64,000 bases of DNA from Gonium pectorale (taxonomy: Eukaryota; Chlorophyta; Chlorophyceae; Chlamydomonadales; Volvocaceae): NCBI GenBank assembly GCA_001584585.1, contig LSYV01000007.1:2378618-2442617 (forward strand), read 5' to 3'. The notes beneath the pieces were generated by a model. It saw only the letters and a program-made list of their open reading frames with translations, did no database searches and was not told where the DNA came from. The position numbers and the translations under genes are program-made. Below are positions 46,801 to 56,355 of the stretch, in pieces; position 1 is the stretch's first letter; every line of letters starts with the position of its first letter.

Positions 46801-49800
46801 GGTCGACGCAGCCGCCGCGGCCGCCAGCAGCTCTTCCAGCGCGGCGCTAGCACGGTACCTGCGCACCGGGGCGGAGCGACAACGAGGACGGGCGGGGCGG
46901 GAGGCCGTTTGCGCACTTTGGCGTGGCGAGGGTCAAGAGGAGACGAGTTGATGATGCCACAGAGGCGCAGCAGATGCAGAAATCCGCAATGGGGACCGCA
47001 TGGTTTAAACCCGAGAGAGGGACAGACTGCGGGAATGTCAGGCTGGGTGAATGCATTCATGCGTGGATCCACCAGCAGCTGTAATCGGCCGCACTGTGCC
47101 GCAAGTTGAAGAGAGCTGCGCGCGGCGCAAGGCACAATCGAGCCTCGCTTATAGAAACACTTCCAAACCTTTCCGTGAAACCCAGCGCACCCGCCGACAG
47201 GCGTTGCCGAGCCTCCCGCCAGCGCGCCTGCCAGCGTCACGCCGCTCACGCTGCCAGCACCGATGGGACCGGTGGCGAAGCGCGACAGCCCCGGCGTGGC
47301 GCTCCCCAGTCGTAGAACCTGCAAAGGCACGCGAGAGAATATGGTCGGACTGCAGAGGTTGGTGGCGCTTCCGCTCTGTAATGTCATGCTCCGAAGCAGC
47401 AAGGCCCTAAATGCTCGGCTGCGGACCCGGCAACTCCTAGAGCAAGCGAACGCATCGCTTCCCCCAAGTTTCTAATCCGCCGCGCCTCTCCAACCGCTGT
47501 CATTTTGAACCTCGTCCCCAAGCTCCCAACCTGCGGTGTGTTGCCTCCAGCGGCGCTGACGTGTCGTGCCGAGAACGGCGATGCGACTCGCCCTGCCACG
47601 CCGCGCAGCGGGGTGCCCATCTGCGATCGGGTCAGCTGCGGACGGAAGCAGCGGAAGGGGCGGGGACAAGCAAGGGGCAAGATAACGCAGTCACGCACTG
47701 CGTGTACTGCAATCATGCTTAACCCTGGGTGCGGCCCTTGCAGCCTTCTCCCTTTCACAGCTTGTCAACGTAGCAACGCCCAGGTGAGCCCACCTCGACC
47801 GACGCGGAAGGGAATGGCCCAGCCAGCCCGGGTGAGCCGCCGTACGCTGAGTCCACAGACGCGCCCAATCCGGTTGCACCGCCGCCGGCGCCTCCCAGGG
47901 CCACCGATGCGCTGCCGAACGCGCCGCTGGTGCTGACCCGGGGCCCAAAGCCGGCCCCGGCCGCCCTGGCCCCGCCGATGCCCGCGCCGGCGCCAGGCCC
48001 CAGCGCGCCTCCTAGCTGCTGCGCCTCCATGCAAAGCGATGAAATATTGGAGTGCATATCCTGTGGAGGGCCGACCGACGGGCCAAGTCATGGGGGCCAG
48101 AGTCTGCGTGAACGACAGAGCGGTAGGTAACGAGTACCGGGCACGGGGCGTAGGTAGCCATAGCTTTACGTGGCTCTCGTGTGTCCAGGCAAGCCGCTGA
48201 CAAGCTGAAGGAAACGGAAGCCCACGAAAACCAGGGAGGCGGAGCCCGGATAGGTATGTTTTCAACCATCGTCCAGCAAGCAATGCTATCCCCATGCTAG
48301 CTCGTGAATTCCGACAAACCACTCCTTCTGCTCAGAGCTGCGCTTTGGCACCCCGTGTTGTGCCTGAACCCCACGTAACCTTGAATGTCCCCCGCCCCGA
48401 GCGGCCGTGCACCTGAGTCGCACTGGTCAGCAGCGGAATGTCCCCGCACGCGGCCTGCAGCGTCGACATGGCTTGCTCCTGCGGGCCCGAAGGCGGCATG
48501 ATGGTGAGCATTCACATTACTGCCGCAAGGGCCACAGGGTTGTGATGGTGGTGGGACGGTGGTGAAACCCCTAGGCCAGGCGAAACCGCGCGCTCTGCAC
48601 ACTCACGAGCCCCGCTGCAGAAACTGAGCCCCTATGATCCGCTGCCGCTGCAACAGCCGTCACTCCGCCCCGCTCTATGCCTCTGACTGCATCATCCCTG
48701 CTGCAGGCACATCGTGCCGGACAGCCCATGACCGATGCGCTCGGTCCCCTCACCAGCAGGGCGCCGGTCGCGTTGGCCTGCCAGAGCACGTAGTCAAGGG
48801 CGGCCTGGGCGTGCGGCAGAGGGTCCCGGGCACGAGCAAGCGCAGGAGGGCGTCAAGCGGCGCGTGCGACCTGTCATGGGCGTCGCGGCCTATCTTACCA
48901 ACGGCACCATGCGATGGTGCAGGATGGCATGCCGCCTGGTCCCTGCTGCCTGCGTGCCCTTGTCCCCGCCAGCCGTTCAGTATCGGTAACAATCAGCACC
49001 AGGCACCCGGCAGGCACGAACCTGCGCAAGCGGTATAATCTGGCTGAAGTGGTGCGGCGTCAGCTGCTCGTCATCCTCGTTAGTAATACTGCCGTACGTA
49101 AGATTGGGCATCAGGCCCTCCAGCGCCCCCACGTCCACTGTTGAGACCAGCCGGTCCGCGTCCGTGGCGTGCAGCGTGCTCCACGAGATCTCCGTGCGGT
49201 GCTTCCGGAAGCGGAAGTGCCGGGCGCGGGAGTCCTCCGCCTGCCGGAGGTGGTGGCGCACGGCGGCGGCATGAAGGGGCCGGCGGAGAGGAATGCGGAG
49301 GCCGAAGGCACACACGCCCCAGCCGTCGCAAATCTCCAGTCCCGCACCACGCGCTCTCGCCTCCCGACCATAAGCCCATATGCGTATTGCTGGTGCGAGC
49401 GGCGTGCTCTATCTCTGGAGCAGAGCGTCTGTGCCGTCGGGGTGTCGTTCACTGCCTCTCCTAGTATGCAGGTCCTGCCCACGCCGCGCGCATCCTCGGG
49501 CCTCCCCCCCCCGTCACACCATCCCTGCTCCCTCCAAGCTCCTCAGTCTCCCGCCCGCACCTCCAGCGTGTCCAGCGCCGAATTGTAGTCCCGGTCAGCC
49601 CCCTCTAGCGCCGCCCGCGCGGCGTCTGTGGCGTCCAATGCAGACCTGCTAAGGGCCGCAGTCGCCAGGCTCTCCGAAAGGAAGACAGACCCCGCGTCCA
49701 GGTATGCTCGTGCGGCGGCCTTCCAGCTACAGGGCCATGGGCAGGAAGGGACGCAGGAGCGTTAAAGAGCACCCAGCGCGAAGGGACAGGCCGACAACTG

Positions 49801-50931
49801 CGTGTAAAACGAGACTCAGATGGTGGCAGGTGGCGATAGTACTCCGCACATCCAGGGCTCTCAGCCCGCCCCGTGCACCGTGGCCTCCTCCATGCATGTG
49901 CCCCCTGCCGCCCCTTTCGGACTCGGCTTCTCCGGGAGAACCTGGGCTCTCTCTGCTTGCAAGTCGGGCGTTCGGGTCGGGTCAGGTCGACGGGCTGGGC
50001 TTGGGAACACAGTCAGCCAGAAATTCGGCCGGTTCGGGCTAATAAACCCGTCAAACCACCCCGACCATGTGGTTCATACATGCGACGGACCACCGGGAGG
50101 TGCGGCATCGGGCGAACACCGGGTGTCCCGAACACCGGGGGCCCTGGCCCCTCCCTTCCACCCTCAGCGCTCAGCCAGTTTTCAATGGTCGGAAGATGAA
50201 TGCACCCCAAGGTTCCTCTACTGAGAATGCCTTTCAACCCTCTACCCCGTGCACCCAAGCATGAGCCGCTACCTCTCATCCTCTCCCCCGCCCTCGCCAC
50301 CCCAGAGCAGTTATGGCGCGTGGGCTAATGGCACCCGACGTAGAGCTCGCGGGGACCCACGGGGTGCTGCGGAGCCCTTTGCCAGCGGATACGGACGCAC
50401 CTGTCCGCCGCGCTGGTTGCGACATTGTAGCAGTCCAGCAGCGTGGCGTGCGCTGCTCGCAGGTGCGCGCAGTACTCGATGGACAGCTGCAGCAGCCGGA
50501 AGAGCTGCACGCAGTTGGCGGGCGACAGCCGGTCCCGTTCCGCGGGGAAGCACCCCGTCTGAAGCGTGTGCAGGCAGTCCTCGATGGCCGCTACATCCGT
50601 GAGCCGGATCTAGGGATGCAAGGGTGAGGGCGAGACACAGGGATGGGGCGTGACGGAGGGTTCTGCACGGACCATAACACTGGCCCAGTAGGGGTGCGGG
50701 TTCGGTCATGCCTCAGCGCCCATAAAGACAACTGGCCTCAGCGGGCATATGGCACGTGTAGGCCCGCAGGCGGTTGCACTTCGCGGACATGGTTGCAGCA
50801 ACCCCGCTACCCTGACCCACCACGTTGTCGACATCAATTCCATGCAAAAGGCGCCAATCAAAGTAGCTGCTGCGGTATGTAAACTGAAAGCCCGCGAGGT
50901 TCAGCGCTTGGGGCTGTCGCCCGCCCGACAT
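43817..50931 (-). CDS. Large coiled-coil protein with two tandem Dzip-like N-terminal domains
   Basis: Proposed exons: 50821-50931, 50401-50609, 49561-49726, 49022-49240, 48754-48804, 48413-48478, 47794-48060, 47531-47620, 47191-47318, 46706-46858, 46143-46481, 45698-45785, 45389-45520, 45118-45134 (17-nt, tentative), 44516-44916, 43817-44190; about 936 residues. Residues 15-100 and 170-252 are two divergent copies of one fold resembling the N-terminal domain of DZIP1/Iguana: aromatic-x-aromatic then (D/S)W(R/S)xLHxxDxDxxxxxxDVxxxE, then a helix LFRLLQLSIEYC or IIPLAQAALDYV. DZIP1 proteins act at ciliary basal bodies and the transition zone. I see no C2H2 finger, which true DZIP1 has. Downstream are helical stretches (VDAIEQDLRMERSKTEEMRR, EQERQRAVEVLSRQAERLKQQ) and Ala/Gly/Ser-rich linkers. 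Intron 10 uses a GC donor (46705). A role at basal bodies is inference. Confidence 0.7.
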
Positions 50932-51450
50932 TTGTTTGAAATAGAGGTATTTACACCCAGAAATTGCCTAGGCTGCGTCGTTCCGTGCTGTCATTGGACC
51001 TTGTGCGCAAGCGCAAGCAGCAAGGTCGGGTTGACCAAAGCGGGACGATGTGCTCTTCATCGCCAGCTTGCAGGGCAGGCACACTGGTGATCGATAAGGT
51101 GGATGGTGGTGGTGAGCACACTAACTGGAAACCGCCATGGCTCCGAGCCCACAAGGCCCAGTCGCCGTACCCGTTTTCGGCCCGGGCCTACTTGAACCGA
51201 TTTTTACCCGGACTTCAGCATAAACACATAACACCTCCGTCATGGTATAGCTTTTGTCTCGCGCGCCCTCCCCGGGCTGCTGCCAGCCTGCGCCGCCGGG
51301 GCGTCACTTTCGATCTTTGCCGCTTCCTCCTGACAAGGACGAGGAACCAAGCTATGGGCCATGCATCCAAGGTATGATTGCGTTGCCCGTTCACCCTGTT
51401 CTGTCTGGCGACGGTATGCCACCAGCACTTAGACACGGGCCGCGGCCGCT
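50932..51450. promoter_or_regulatory. Divergent upstream region of the Dzip-like gene (-) and the snoRNA cluster (+)
   Basis: No coding region is evident. It must contain the Dzip-like gene promoter and probably that of the snoRNA precursor. A + strand frame from about 50964 to 51377 is open but shows no family similarity. Confidence 0.35.
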
Positions 51451-51549
51451 CCGAGGATGATGATTTCTCTGTCGCCCCAGTCGTAAATCCCTTTAGCCGG
51501 GGATTAATACATGACGATGGACGGAAGCATTCGCTTCTCTGACACTCGG
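51451..51549 (+). ncRNA. Box C/D snoRNA candidate 1
   Basis: Box C ATGATGA at 51457, box D CTGA at 51539, terminal stem CCGAG/CTCGG. An internal box C'-like TGACGAT is present, and ATCCC/GGGAT can form an internal hairpin. Confidence 0.65.
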
Positions 51550-51607
51550 TGCTGCGGCCCTCTGGTCCATGCGCACGTCTCGAGCATGTGGCGGCGTCTT
51601 GTGGCTA

Positions 51608-51686
51608 GCCATAGTGATGACAATACTACTCAGCTCACTCGGAGCCTAATGACGATATCACTTGTTCCAACATCTGGCTGAATGGC
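51608..51686 (+). ncRNA. Box C/D snoRNA candidate 2
   Basis: Box C GTGATGA at 51614, box D CTGA at 51678, terminal stem GCCAT/ATGGC, and an internal C'-like TGACGAT. Confidence 0.7.
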
Positions 51687-52670
51687 CGCCGCCGCCGCCC
51701 CGCGCTTTTCATAATTGTCATACCTCCACGCCGCACTACTGCATACACACGGGCCTATCGATGGGAAGGAGGACACTTTCCCCGACTGATCGAAGCTGAA
51801 GCAGTCTGCTATTTCTAATAGGACCTCCGGGTCCGTCAAGCCAGAATATCTGACCCTTCGACAAGGCTCTTGATCTCCCTTGCTCACACATCCGTGCACA
51901 GTTCCGCACGTTGTGCAATCGGGGGGTGATGATTTGAAACTTTGGTCCGTGTTTCTGACGTGCGTTACGCACTTGACGAGAACGGTTTCTTTGTCTGACC
52001 CCTGAGTTTAAGGACCTGTGACCGCGCTCTGCCTCTGCTTCTTTTGCTAACCCGTTTGCCCCTGACACCTCCTTGCTTGCAGGAGACACATATGACTTCA
52101 TGCTCGAGTTCAAGCTTTGGTCTCTGCCGCCGCCGCCAGTACCCCTTCATGGCGCCGCCACTCGCAATCACCCGCATCGTCCTGCGCCAAGTCACCTTGC
52201 ATCAAGTATCGCCTCCTTCGAGCCACTACTGCCCCGGTGTGCCGCCGCCGTTTCGGCATTGTTCGACGCCGTCAAATATGCTCACATCACCACCACCGGC
52301 CTTGCGCCTTATCCGCCGCCTCTGACATCATCGACTTCGCCGCCGCCACCGCCCCTTGCCTCGCCGGCCGACGTCAACTACCGCCTGCTATTTCATCCTT
52401 CATTGTCGTCATCTTTCCTCGCCGCCGCCGCCGTCCTTCGATGCCGCCGTCTTCGTCGCTCTTGTTGCCATCCTGAACGCCGTTATCATCCGTATGCGCC
52501 GCCGTCATCTTTCGCCGCCGCCACCATCGTTTGCAGCAGCAGCCGCCATACTTCACCGCCGTCACCGTTTCATGCTGCCTTTCATCTGCACCGCTTCTAC
52601 GTTTCTATGGTCTCCAATGTCAGGTTTGGGCTGGGTTGTTTGGGATTCTGTCGTTTCGTTCTATAGAACC
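51687..52670 (+). other. Spacer between snoRNA candidates with a (CCG/CAT)-rich low-complexity tract
   Basis: 52090-52600 is dominated by CCGCCG/TCATC-type trinucleotides that keep a frame open (52073-52666) rich in Pro, Ser, His and Ala. A polypyrimidine-CAG acceptor precedes it at about 52082, so it could be a host-transcript exon, but the peptide resembles nothing known to me and is probably not translated. Confidence 0.35.
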
Positions 52671-52762
52671 ACGCGATGATGATACAGAACAGATTCGGAC
52701 TAGAGTTTCCGAGGGCCACGGCCTGTTGACGAACTCACTGTTTCCCTTGGCTGTCTGAGCGT
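52671..52762 (+). ncRNA. Box C/D snoRNA candidate 3, double guide for 25S rRNA
   Basis: Box C ATGATGA at 52676, box D CTGA at 52755, terminal stem ACGC/GCGT. The 13 bases before box D (TTCCCTTGGCTGT) are perfectly complementary to the conserved 25S rRNA stretch ACAGCCAAGGGAA. A second 12-base stretch (TCGGACTAGAGT), just before a CCGA box D'-like site, is complementary to ACTCTAGTCCGA, which lies about 60 nt downstream in the same rRNA domain. The rRNA sequences are recalled from memory of yeast and plant 25S. Confidence 0.82.
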
Positions 52763-53156
52763 TCATGAAGCATGATGGGGTAAGCGGCATATGCGGCTTC
52801 TATATCAGTTGGTTTCGCGGCTGTCAGTGCTGCGAGGCCCGTTCCCAGAAGCCATAAGACCGGCTTCGCTGGCCGATCAAACCAGCGCGGCTGACGATGG
52901 GGCTACGCTATCCTGTCCCCTCACTCGCTTGGGGGTTGGGACGATTGCATCCAGACATCGTTTCAGGATTGGCAACGTATTGGCACGCCCACATTGGTGT
53001 ACCCGCTGCTTGACGGTCAGGCGCTGTGGGCCACATGTCCCCTCCGCCTAACATTACACTTGCAGCAACAGTACTGGGCTGGTATCACTGACTGTTCCTG
53101 GCCCGCATCCCGTCATGAGCAACTGGGTACTGGCCTGCACATCCGCTCTTTCACAT

Positions 53157-53242
53157 GCGCCAAAGATGATAACTTAGAGGCTGTTTATGACACCTCGTGA
53201 TTTTACTCAACCAAAAAACGACTTCTTCTTCCACTGAGGCGC
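53157..53242 (+). ncRNA. Box C/D snoRNA candidate 4
   Basis: Box C GATGATA at 53165, box D CTGA at 53234, terminal stem GCGCC/GGCGC. ACTTAGAGGC near the 5' end could pair with a conserved 25S segment over 10 nt, a weaker match than in candidates 3 and 13. Confidence 0.65.
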
Positions 53243-53265
53243 TCCTAAATCAATCGCATTGATCT

Positions 53266-53345
53266 GGCAATGAGGAGACCGGTCGTGGGTGCTTCCTGGC
53301 CCCAGTTGTCTCGTTCATGAGACGAGCGTGATCCATGTCTGAGCC
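53266..53345 (+). ncRNA. Box C/D snoRNA candidate 5 (tandem family)
   Basis: Box C variant ATGAGGA at 53270, D'-like CTTCCTGG, box D CTGA at 53339, short stem GGC/GCC. First member of a run of similar units sharing TTCCTG in the middle and CTGAGCC at the end. Confidence 0.5.
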
Positions 53346-53379
53346 GACTGCACTTCTGCACATGCTTCAACAGAGTGCC

Positions 53380-53457
53380 TGGCGTTGATGACTAAATGTC
53401 CATGGCTTTCCTGTGCCTACCCTCCCATGCGTATGGGTTTGGACTTCGTCTGAGCCA
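53380..53457 (+). ncRNA. Box C/D snoRNA candidate 6 (tandem family)
   Basis: Box C TGATGA at 53386, D'-like TTTCCTG, box D CTGA at 53450, terminal stem TGGC/GCCA. Confidence 0.7.
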
Positions 53458-53518
53458 TCTAGACCGCACCGACCGGCATGCGTGTTCGGGGTTTGATCGT
53501 TTCGTTGTGTACTCGGGT

Positions 53519-53598
53519 ATGGCTGAGATGAAGCACACGCAGGAGGAATTCCTGACCTCCTTTACATTCAATCGGTGACTTGCGAAGCTCTGAGCCAT
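53519..53598 (+). ncRNA. Box C/D snoRNA candidate 7 (tandem family)
   Basis: Box C variant GAGATGA at 53525, D' CTGA within ATTCCTGACC, box D CTGA at 53590, terminal stem ATGGC/GCCAT. Confidence 0.62.
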
Positions 53599-53639
53599 CT
53601 TAACCCGATACGTCGGTTGATTGCGGGGTTCATACCGAA

Positions 53640-53722
53640 GGGGCATTGACGAAATAATGTGCTGGAGGGTTTCCTGACCCCGTTTGCATCCGATTGCGGT
53701 GAAACAGTATGTTCTGAGCCCC
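53640..53722 (+). ncRNA. Box C/D snoRNA candidate 8 (tandem family)
   Basis: Box C variant TGACGA at 53647, D' CTGA within TTTCCTGACC, box D CTGA at 53714, terminal stem GGGGC/GCCCC. Confidence 0.62.
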
Positions 53723-53764
53723 CTCCATAAAGCCGCATGTTGGTTGTGACCTGGCTAGGTTATG

Positions 53765-53842
53765 GCGAGGATGACGATGCGCAAGAGTTTTCCTGAACCA
53801 ATCCAGCTCCTTCTGGAGCATGCGCGCAAGTGTCTGAGCTGT
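53765..53842 (+). ncRNA. Box C/D snoRNA candidate 9 (tandem family, weak stem)
   Basis: Box C variant ATGACGA at 53771, D' CTGA within TTTCCTGAACC, box D CTGA at 53834. No convincing terminal stem; possibly decaying. A further degenerate unit lacking box D follows at about 53884-53975. Confidence 0.45.
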
Positions 53843-53980
53843 ATTATCGTTTGTTTTATTTGTATTGCAAGATTGTTGGTTGGATGGCGACATGCGGGTG
53901 TACCTGCCCAGGTCTGGCTCCTTGAGTGGAGCATGTACGGCCTAGTCTTAGCCTGTGTTAGATGCCTTACTCTTATTTGT

Positions 53981-54060
53981 TGGCTTTGATGAATTGGTGC
54001 AACGGGTTTTCCTGCCCAAATAGCCTCCTCGTGGAGCTGGTATACACCGGGACTGAGCCA
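53981..54060 (+). ncRNA. Box C/D snoRNA candidate 10 (tandem family)
   Basis: Box C TGATGA at 53987, D'-like TTTTCCTG, box D CTGA at 54053, terminal stem TGGC/GCCA, identical to candidate 6. Confidence 0.7.
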
Positions 54061-54117
54061 TCACGTTTTGTGCAAGGACTCGCCCGCTATCTTTTCTGAA
54101 GGGCATCACTGATCACT

Positions 54118-54196
54118 CGGCCGTGATGACTCGTGCGCTTGGGCATTCCTGGCTCATTTGTCCCCATTATTGGGGAATAGCGCCATGTCTGAGCCG
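54118..54196 (+). ncRNA. Box C/D snoRNA candidate 11 (tandem family)
   Basis: Box C GTGATGA at 54123, D'-like ATTCCTGG, box D CTGA at 54189, terminal stem CGGC/GCCG. Confidence 0.7.
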
Positions 54197-54215
54197 TCCA
54201 ATCTTCATATTGCTC

Positions 54216-54304
54216 CCAGTCGACTGTGATGATGGAATGCGTGGGGCTTTCCTGGCCCCGTTTCCCTCCTGTGAAGGAGAACGCAAAGAGACTGAGTCGA
54301 CTGG
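54216..54304 (+). ncRNA. Box C/D snoRNA candidate 12 (tandem family)
   Basis: Box C TGATGA at 54227, D'-like TTTCCTGG, box D CTGA at 54292, with a perfect 9-bp terminal stem CCAGTCGAC/GTCGACTGG, the longest in the cluster. Confidence 0.78.
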
Positions 54305-54565
54305 TAATGACCCGCCTGCTCGATGAGCTGCCTATGATGAAACATGCCAACATGCAACCACGCTGTGGCCTAGCCAGGTTCCTGCCCTGCAGGAGTGAAC
54401 CTACCTGGTGAATCCACGCAGCTCGCTGCTCGTCACTCTCACGAGTGTCCTCAGTGGGTGGCTCTGCGCCAACGGTGCAACTCAGTTGCGGTCTGAGGCA
54501 ACTCTCACGCGCTCGCTCCAACAAGTATGTCTGCGGCGCGCTATCATGTTGTATTGGCAGCAGGT

Positions 54566-54690
54566 GGCCTGTGATGACAGTTCCAAACAGGGCTTCTCTC
54601 AGAAACCATTCGCAGGGCCCGTCTAGAGCTTTCGCCTTCGCCGGGCTAGAGAGCTGTTGCGGCTTCATCCTTCCTTGGATGTCTGAGGCC
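54566..54690 (+). ncRNA. Long box C/D-like candidate
   Basis: Box C GTGATGA at 54571, box D CTGA at 54683, stem GGCCT/AGGCC, but 125 nt long. It contains a 20-bp sequence that recurs at 55332. Could be a snoRNA carrying an insertion. Confidence 0.35.
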
Positions 54691-54727
54691 TGTCCGCTGT
54701 CGCTGTGTGCCTTGTTTATGTGTGTAT

Positions 54728-54824
54728 CGTGTGGATGATGAAAAATCAACCAGGAATTCTCACGACGGTCTTCTTAATGGCATTCGTGCCTTGCTGAAAG
54801 CCTGGTTTTTTTATCTGACACACG
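54728..54824 (+). ncRNA. Box C/D snoRNA candidate 13, complementary to 25S rRNA
   Basis: Box C ATGATGA at 54735, box D CTGA at 54815, terminal stem CGTGTG/CACACG. The internal stretch TCTCACGACGGTCT is perfectly complementary over 14 nt to the highly conserved 25S segment AGACCGTCGTGAGA (peptidyl-transferase domain; recalled sequence). Confidence 0.78.
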
Positions 54825-54873
54825 TGGGCATCATTTTCTTCAGAGGGGTATGTTTGAACGTATCTCAGTAGTC

Positions 54874-54878
54874 TGTAA
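54874..54878 (+). terminator. TGTAA, possible end of the snoRNA host transcript
   Basis: Lies 50 bases after the last snoRNA candidate, consistent with one polyadenylated precursor spanning the cluster. Confidence 0.4.
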
Positions 54879-56282
54879 CCGTTAGTATGCCATCAGAGTC
54901 TTCTGCTTCTGAGTGTCGACAACGCACCTCGCATAACATATGACTGGCAGTCAACACTTGAGAGACACATGCTACGCGCATTGCCGTGCAACAACTATTT
55001 GTACGTTAGAGAACTATGACAAGCAACAAAGGAATGTCTTGGAAGCTAAGGAAAGCTGTGCGCGTAATCCGGATACAACGATAGACGAACTTCAGACAGG
55101 GCGCCACATGACGTCCTGGCTGACCCATGGGTCTTGTGTTCTAGGACCCTTAGTAGCCACATACACTGGTGCCTGCTATTGAGACGGCTGGGTCACATTC
55201 CTGGGCCCTTCGCCTTGTCGCTGCCCCTTAACCTTAGCACGCACGAGTTGCAGTGGTTGTCTGTTTGCGTCCATGTGGCAGGAGCGGCAGCATGGGACCG
55301 CGCTTACGGGGGAGCAAGTTGGTTGATTCTTTCGCAGGGCCCGTCTAGAGCGTCGGTCTTGAGGCTGCGGCTCGCGGTCTTGGACGGGCGGGGTTTCGTT
55401 GGCACGACCAGGAAGCAAGGCTCCACGCTTCTCTAGGGAGAGCTCTTATTAGCCCTTGAACGCCACCTGCCTTGCTTGTACTCGCTCGCCTTGTAGCTTA
55501 ATGGCGGCATGAGCGAAGCGAGTAGAGCCGTTAAGATAGGTTCTGAACGGTAGCCTTCGGCTTGTAGGTTGCCGGTGACCGTTGTCACCGGTTGTCGTAC
55601 AGTGTTATATATCCCTTCGCTCCTGTAGTTCAGCATTCTGCCTTCACTACTAGGAGCTCTGTTGCTCGCTAACTTCCCCCCACCCACCCTCGTCGCAAGC
55701 CACAGCTCGGCCTAGGCGCGGAGGGATCAGGCGGACGCTTAGCCACTCTGGCCGCCCGATGACTCAGGCGGGCGTGGGCGCCAGGAGCCCCGCATCGGGC
55801 TCGACATGCCGGCGCGCCATTCGCCCAAGCTAGGCGGGCAGGCGCAGCGTGCACCCGGAGCTAATTGAGTTGTCTGGGCGCGGCCGGGCATATGAAGAGC
55901 AGCTGAGCGCGCTAGGTGTCAGCCCTGAGGCTCACGCCCAGGGTGGGTGGTTTGAGCACCGCTGGTGCACTTGTGATTTCCCTGCGGGGGCCATGTCTGA
56001 AGCGCCGTGAAAAGGCGGCGTTAGTTGTCTCTGTCCTGCGCGCGCTGTGTTTCGGCCGTGCCTGTGGGCCGCGCCAGACTCGCGTGTTTCTGCTTTTTGC
56101 GCCAGCGCGCGCTGGACTGCGCCGCTTGGGCGCCGACTGCGCTTTTGTGCGCTCGTGAGCAGCTCCTCCTAGCAGTAGTGTAAAGGCCCAATCCCAGCCA
56201 GCATCGTCCGGGTCCCACCGTCTCCGTCCTGGCTCCTACCGTTGCAGGCCGTCACTAAGGGGCCCCTGTCTCAGGCGCGCGG
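54879..56282. other. Unresolved region downstream of the snoRNA cluster
   Basis: No convincing coding frame. 55490-55680 looks repeat-like (TATATATCCC and several short inverted sequences such as GGTGACCG/CGGTTGTC). A tRNA-like TAGCTTAATGG near 55495 lacks the rest of a cloverleaf. Confidence 0.3.
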
Positions 56283-56287
56283 TTACA
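56283..56287 (-). terminator. TGTAA poly(A) signal, possibly of the CaMKII-association-domain gene
   Basis: TTACA on the + strand, about 790 bases past the stop at 57074. Confidence 0.35.
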
Positions 56288-56312
56288 AGCCAGGAAGGCT
56301 GGAGTTCAGAAC

Positions 56313-56355
56313 TGCTGGAAACGTCGCGCCTTCGGGCGTGTATGACTGTAGAGGC
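56313..56355 (+). repeat. Inverted repeat, left copy
   Basis: 43 bp (TGCTGGAAACGTCGC onward) matching the reverse complement of 57734-57776 with 7 differences (84%). The two arms are 1.4 kb apart. Confidence 0.6.

Larger units (their letters stand above)
54610..55351 (+). repeat. 20-bp direct repeat pair
   Basis: The same 20 bases, containing CGCAGGGCCCGTCTAGAG, occur at 54610-54629 and 55332-55351, the first inside the long box C/D-like candidate. Confidence 0.7.

Noticed and set aside
53884..53975. Additional snoRNA unit in the tandem series
   Set aside because: Spacing fits and a C-like ATGGCGA is present, but box D is missing (TTAGCC in place of CTGAGCC); treated as a decayed copy.
55490..55560. 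tRNA-like TAGCTTAATGG with a later GGTTCTGAAC
   Set aside because: No cloverleaf can be closed; probably part of a repeat.
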